Source of the DNA: Christensenella sp. UBA3857 | Lineage (GTDB): Bacteria > Bacillota > Clostridia > Christensenellales > CAG-138 | Reading direction: 5' to 3' | DNA: 16,643 nt | NCBI GenBank assembly: GCA_002392505.1 | Contig: DGHD01000036.1 | Coordinates: forward strand, 24,544-41,186 | Shown: positions 14,278 through 16,643 of the stretch, in pieces | Numbering within the stretch: the first letter of the stretch is position 1 | Layout of the letters: every line of letters begins with the position of its first letter | Program-made: the position numbers and the translations under genes | The notes under the pieces: model-generated | The model's input: only the letters and a program-made list of their open reading frames with translations | The model's database searches: none | Told to the model about the DNA's origin: nothing

Positions 14278-15564
14278 TCAATCCACCGGGATCTTGGCGA
14301 TCTTCAGCACGTCGCGCTGGCGGGTGGTGACGTCCATCCATATGACGTAACCCTCCGACGCGCCGAGAAGCTGTGCAAGCTCCCTCTCGGGCGTGATCCT
14401 GTAACTCTGCCCATTATTGAAGAAATAGACGTAAATCACCTCGTCAACGCTGTAAACGAGATAGTCCTTATCTATGGCGAAATCAACGACGTTTTCCGCA
14501 ACCATTACGGAGTCAAGCATGCTGTCGCCGTTAGTCTTCGCGGCGAAGAGCGCAGATTTGTCGCTGTGATGCGCGTTGAGCCACGCGAAATATTCGCCGT
14601 TGGTCTTGGGATCGTGAACGTAGGTATCTACCGAGTAATCGCGTATGCCGGAGCTTTCGATATCGATATGCTTGATCACGCTCGATATCCTGCCGTCTTC
14701 AAAATGCTCGGTGCCTTCCGCCGCCCAGATGAGCGTGCCGTCGTGCATATAGGGCGCGCTCGTCCCGTAGGATGAGTTGGTGAACATATCGACCACCGTC
14801 GTCTCCGTGGTCTCGAGATCGCAGACGAAGAGCTTGTCGCGGTTGGTGCCGGTACGCTCGATCCATGAGATATAATGCCCGTCGAGCCTCAATTCAGGCT
14901 GGCCGGTATAGACCGTTTTGATAACAAGCGGTTCCCTGCCGAGCTCATTTATCCTGAGCGCGCAGATCTCTCCGCCGCCCTTGATCTTGCCGTCGATATA
15001 GACGAGCCATTGATCGTTGAACACGGGGAATATGAGATTGGCGTTTTTCGGTTTTACCGGCAGTTCCGTGACGGCGCCCGTCTGCATATCGTATTCGAGA
15101 AGCGCGCACATCCTGACGTTATCGCCAATGATCTTGCCTGCGGAGAACAGCATCCTGCCGCCGTAGACCGTGGGATCCCCGAACCAGTAATACTGCAGAT
15201 CGGACGAGAGCACGACCTCCTTCTCCTCCTCCTCCGCATTATAATAATGCATGGGATGCGGCGTCGCCGTGGGAACGGGCGAAACGTAAGGCGTCGGAGT
15301 TACAACAAGGATATCACGGGGCGTGAACACCTTCCCGATCTTTGCGACGAGTCCGTCCGGCGGCAGCGGAGTGTCGACGTGGAACACCGCCTCGAGCATT
15401 ACCATAACGAACAGCGTAAGGAATGCAGCGAGAGCCAATCCCCCTAATATGAACAGCAAAAGCTTTATGACCGGGCCCCAGTTGCTTGCCGAAAGCGAGG
15501 AGCGGCGGCGGCTGAATTTTTTCCTGCGGTAACGCTTTTTCAAGGCTTTTACCCTTTCAAACAA
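14278..15564 (-). CDS. Membrane-anchored beta-propeller-like protein, function unknown
   Basis: 428-aa protein that I cannot name. A strongly basic cytoplasmic N-terminus (RYRRKKFSRRR, 11-21) precedes one membrane segment (about 31-57) and a short Pro/Thr linker (88-104, TPTPYVSPVPTATPHP). The rest is a repeated beta-strand pattern with sheets ending in motifs such as YYWFGDPTVYGGRMLF, DQWLVYIDG, GHYISWIE, GTLIWAAEG and NGEYFAWLN. This resembles TolB/DUF5050-type propellers (inference). It starts at TTG (15564) with AAAGGA 5 bp upstream; a second TTG at 15543 is possible. It is the first gene behind a good promoter and precedes radA by 10 bp. Confidence 0.85.
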   Translation of the reverse strand: MFERVKALKKRYRRKKFSRRRSSLSASNWGPVIKLLLFILGGLALAAFLTLFVMVMLEAVFHVDTPLPPDGLVAKIGKVFTPRDILVVTPTPYVSPVPTATPHPMHYYNAEEEEKEVVLSSDLQYYWFGDPTVYGGRMLFSAGKIIGDNVRMCALLEYDMQTGAVTELPVKPKNANLIFPVFNDQWLVYIDGKIKGGGEICALRINELGREPLVIKTVYTGQPELRLDGHYISWIERTGTNRDKLFVCDLETTETTVVDMFTNSSYGTSAPYMHDGTLIWAAEGTEHFEDGRISSVIKHIDIESSGIRDYSVDTYVHDPKTNGEYFAWLNAHHSDKSALFAAKTNGDSMLDSVMVAENVVDFAIDKDYLVYSVDEVIYVYFFNNGQSYRITPERELAQLLGASEGYVIWMDVTTRQRDVLKIAKIPVD

Positions 15565-15579
15565 ATTATTCCTTTTATT

Positions 15580-15608
15580 ATTATATCATATCGTTTCCAT
15601 AAAAACAA
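15580..15608 (-). promoter_or_regulatory. Sigma-A promoter for propeller gene-radA
   Basis: Minus-strand TTGTTT (15608-15603), 17 bp, then TATAAT (15585-15580), with TG one base before the -10. The -35 overlaps the last stem bases and T-run of the aquaporin terminator. The gene start is 15 bp downstream of the -10. Confidence 0.85.
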
Positions 15609-15637
15609 GCCGAGGGGTAAATGTGCCCCTCAGCTTG
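15601..15637 (-). terminator. Intrinsic terminator after the aquaporin gene
   Basis: Minus-strand stem CAAGCTGAGGGG (15637-15626) / CCCCTCGGCTTG (15617-15606), 12 bp with one T-G wobble, 8-base loop, followed by TTTTT (15605-15601). It lies 28 bp past the aquaporin stop. Confidence 0.92.
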
Positions 15638-15665
15638 TACGTACTTGAATCAATATTCCTTCAAA

Positions 15666-16355
15666 TCACTTCTTCTCGCAGTCGCACCTGTGGAGGAGTC
15701 TGTAAAGAAGAGCGGCGATCGCGGCGCCCACAAGGGGTGCTACGAGGAATACCCAGTACTGGGAGATCGCGGCGGTATCCCCCTGGAACGCCTTCATAAG
15801 CGCGGGACCGAAGGTCCTGGCGGGGTTGACGGAGGTGCCGGTGAAGGGGATGCCGAGGATGTGTACGAGAGCCAGTACAAGACCGTTGACGATGCCTGCG
15901 CCCGGGAAATTCTTCTGGGCGGTGGTGCACATTACGGTGTAGACGAACAGGCAGGTGAGTGCGATCTCGATAAGGATCGCGGGGAAATAGCCGAGAACAG
16001 CGGGATCAAAGCCGTTGGTGCCGAGCGGAGTCTTCGGAACGAAGATCAGGAGCAGCGCGGCGCCGGCAATAGCGCCGAGGAACTGCGCCACAATGTAGCC
16101 GATGAACTCAACAAAGCTCATACGACCGTCGATCAGCATAGCAAGGGATACCGCCGGGTTGACGTGAGATCCGGAGATGTTGCCGATCGTGTAGATGCAG
16201 GCGATCAGTGTGAGACCGAAGCCGAGAGCGACAACGATGGTGAAGAGACCGTCGTTGCCCTCCCCCGCCTTCGTTACGCAGGCGATGCCGCATGCGAAGA
16301 ACACGAGGAACAGCGTGCCGAGGAACTCGGCAATGTACTTCTTAAAAGATTTCAT
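15666..16355 (-). CDS. Aquaporin, AqpZ-like water channel (MIP family)
   Basis: MIP-family channel, 229 aa, six membrane helices plus two half-helices. Both NPA boxes are intact: SGSHVNPAVS (61-70) and GTSVNPART (173-181). The selectivity-filter positions inferred by alignment to AqpZ are Phe46, His165, Thr174 and Arg180, the set of a water-selective channel rather than a glycerol facilitator. The N-terminus (MKSFKKYIAEFLGTLFLVFF) and a short Cys-containing tail (HRCDCEKK) are cytosolic. AAGGAGG lies 6 bp before the ATG. It is a single-gene transcript with its own promoter and terminator. Confidence 0.95.
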   Translation of the reverse strand: MKSFKKYIAEFLGTLFLVFFACGIACVTKAGEGNDGLFTIVVALGFGLTLIACIYTIGNISGSHVNPAVSLAMLIDGRMSFVEFIGYIVAQFLGAIAGAALLLIFVPKTPLGTNGFDPAVLGYFPAILIEIALTCLFVYTVMCTTAQKNFPGAGIVNGLVLALVHILGIPFTGTSVNPARTFGPALMKAFQGDTAAISQYWVFLVAPLVGAAIAALLYRLLHRCDCEKK

Positions 16356-16383
16356 ATAATGCCTCCTTTTAGGTATTACATAT

Positions 16384-16412
16384 ATAATAACTCAAATTGG
16401 GAATAATTTCAA
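16384..16412 (-). promoter_or_regulatory. Sigma-A promoter of the aquaporin gene
   Basis: Minus-strand TTGAAA (16412-16407), 17 bp, TATTAT (16389-16384), 28 bp before the ATG and immediately ahead of the AAGGAGG ribosome site. The 160 bp further up (to the tRNA terminator) hold nothing I can name. Confidence 0.8.
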
Positions 16413-16579
16413 GAGGGATTTATATATTTCCCCAAAAAGCGACCGCCGTCTCCCGGCTTGCCTCTTCTTCGCCCGAGCTCTCATCGAAAACGATCCCGTC
16501 TGCCATACTTCGCACATTCCAACTCCGCGCTTTTCCCGCCCCATCTTATGCCCCGCTTTTTAACATCATAAGTTAAAGC

Positions 16580-16616
16580 AAAAAAGCAAAGCCCCGAAAC
16601 CGTATGGCTTCGGGGC
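16580..16616 (-). terminator. Intrinsic terminator downstream of the tRNA
   Basis: Minus-strand stem GCCCCGAA (16616-16609) / TTCGGGGC (16598-16591) with a 10-base loop, then a T-rich tail TTTGCTTTTTT (16590-16580). It begins 3 bp after the CCA end of the tRNA. Confidence 0.88.
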
Positions 16617-16619
16617 TGT

Positions 16620-16643
16620 TGGAGCTGGTGAGCAGATTCGGAC
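16620..16643 (-). tRNA. 3' end of a tRNA, probably tRNA-Thr (partial)
   Basis: The last 24 bases read on the minus strand as T-loop (TCCGAAT closed by G and C), T-stem 3' arm CTGCT, acceptor arm CACCAGC, discriminator T and encoded CCA. Lengths 7+5+7+1+3 fit a tRNA exactly, and a terminator follows. An acceptor arm ending CAGC with T73 is common in clostridial tRNA-Thr; Gly remains possible. The anticodon lies outside the window. The second T-loop base is C where T (pseudouridine 55) is nearly invariant. Confidence 0.6.

Noticed and set aside
16392..16544. A 50-codon minus-strand frame upstream of the aquaporin gene
   Set aside because: It has a poor ribosome site, a random-looking basic product, and it runs through the predicted aquaporin promoter.

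Overview
The window comes from a GC-rich, endospore-forming member of the Clostridia (Firmicutes/Bacillota). The evidence is a complete spoIIIAA-AH operon, a YlmC/YmxH-type sporulation protein, a Gram-positive Asp23/AmaP pair, and the Firmicutes gene order asp23(yqhY)-nusB-xseA-xseB-ispA-dxs. I cannot name a genus. All genes but one lie on the minus strand, so transcription runs mostly from high to low coordinates. Many gene junctions overlap by a few bases (GTGA, ATGA, TGATG), and several starts are TTG or GTG.

Read in the direction of transcription, a partial tRNA (probably Thr) with an intrinsic terminator lies at the right edge. An aquaporin gene follows, with its own promoter and terminator. 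Next is a two-gene unit: a membrane-anchored beta-propeller-like protein of unknown function, then radA. Converging on radA is the only plus-strand gene, which encodes a zinc-ribbon/TM/Pro-Thr-repeat protein. The two share a bidirectional terminator. Divergent from the zinc-ribbon gene is ylmC/ymxH, then nrdR-pgeF, which ends in a strong terminator. An uncharacterised polytopic membrane protein starts right behind that terminator.

The spoIIIA operon (about 9462-4910) has a convincing sigma-E-type promoter just upstream. It encodes the mother-cell half of the feeding-tube or secretion-like channel: the AA ATPase, membrane proteins AB to AF, and ring proteins AG and AH. SpoIIIAF is reduced to its membrane segment. 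A 154-bp spacer separates AG from AH.

A strong extended -10 promoter then starts the housekeeping operon asp23-amaP-nusB-xseA-xseB-ispA-dxs, covering envelope homeostasis, rRNA antitermination, exonuclease VII, and isoprenoid precursor/prenyl diphosphate synthesis. dxs runs off the left edge.

There is no mobile element, CRISPR array or obvious defence system. The most interesting points are the truncated SpoIIIAF, the spoIIIA sigma-E promoter, the unknown membrane protein between terminator and spoIIIA, the two Pro-Thr-linker surface proteins flanking radA, and an atypical T-loop in the tRNA end.
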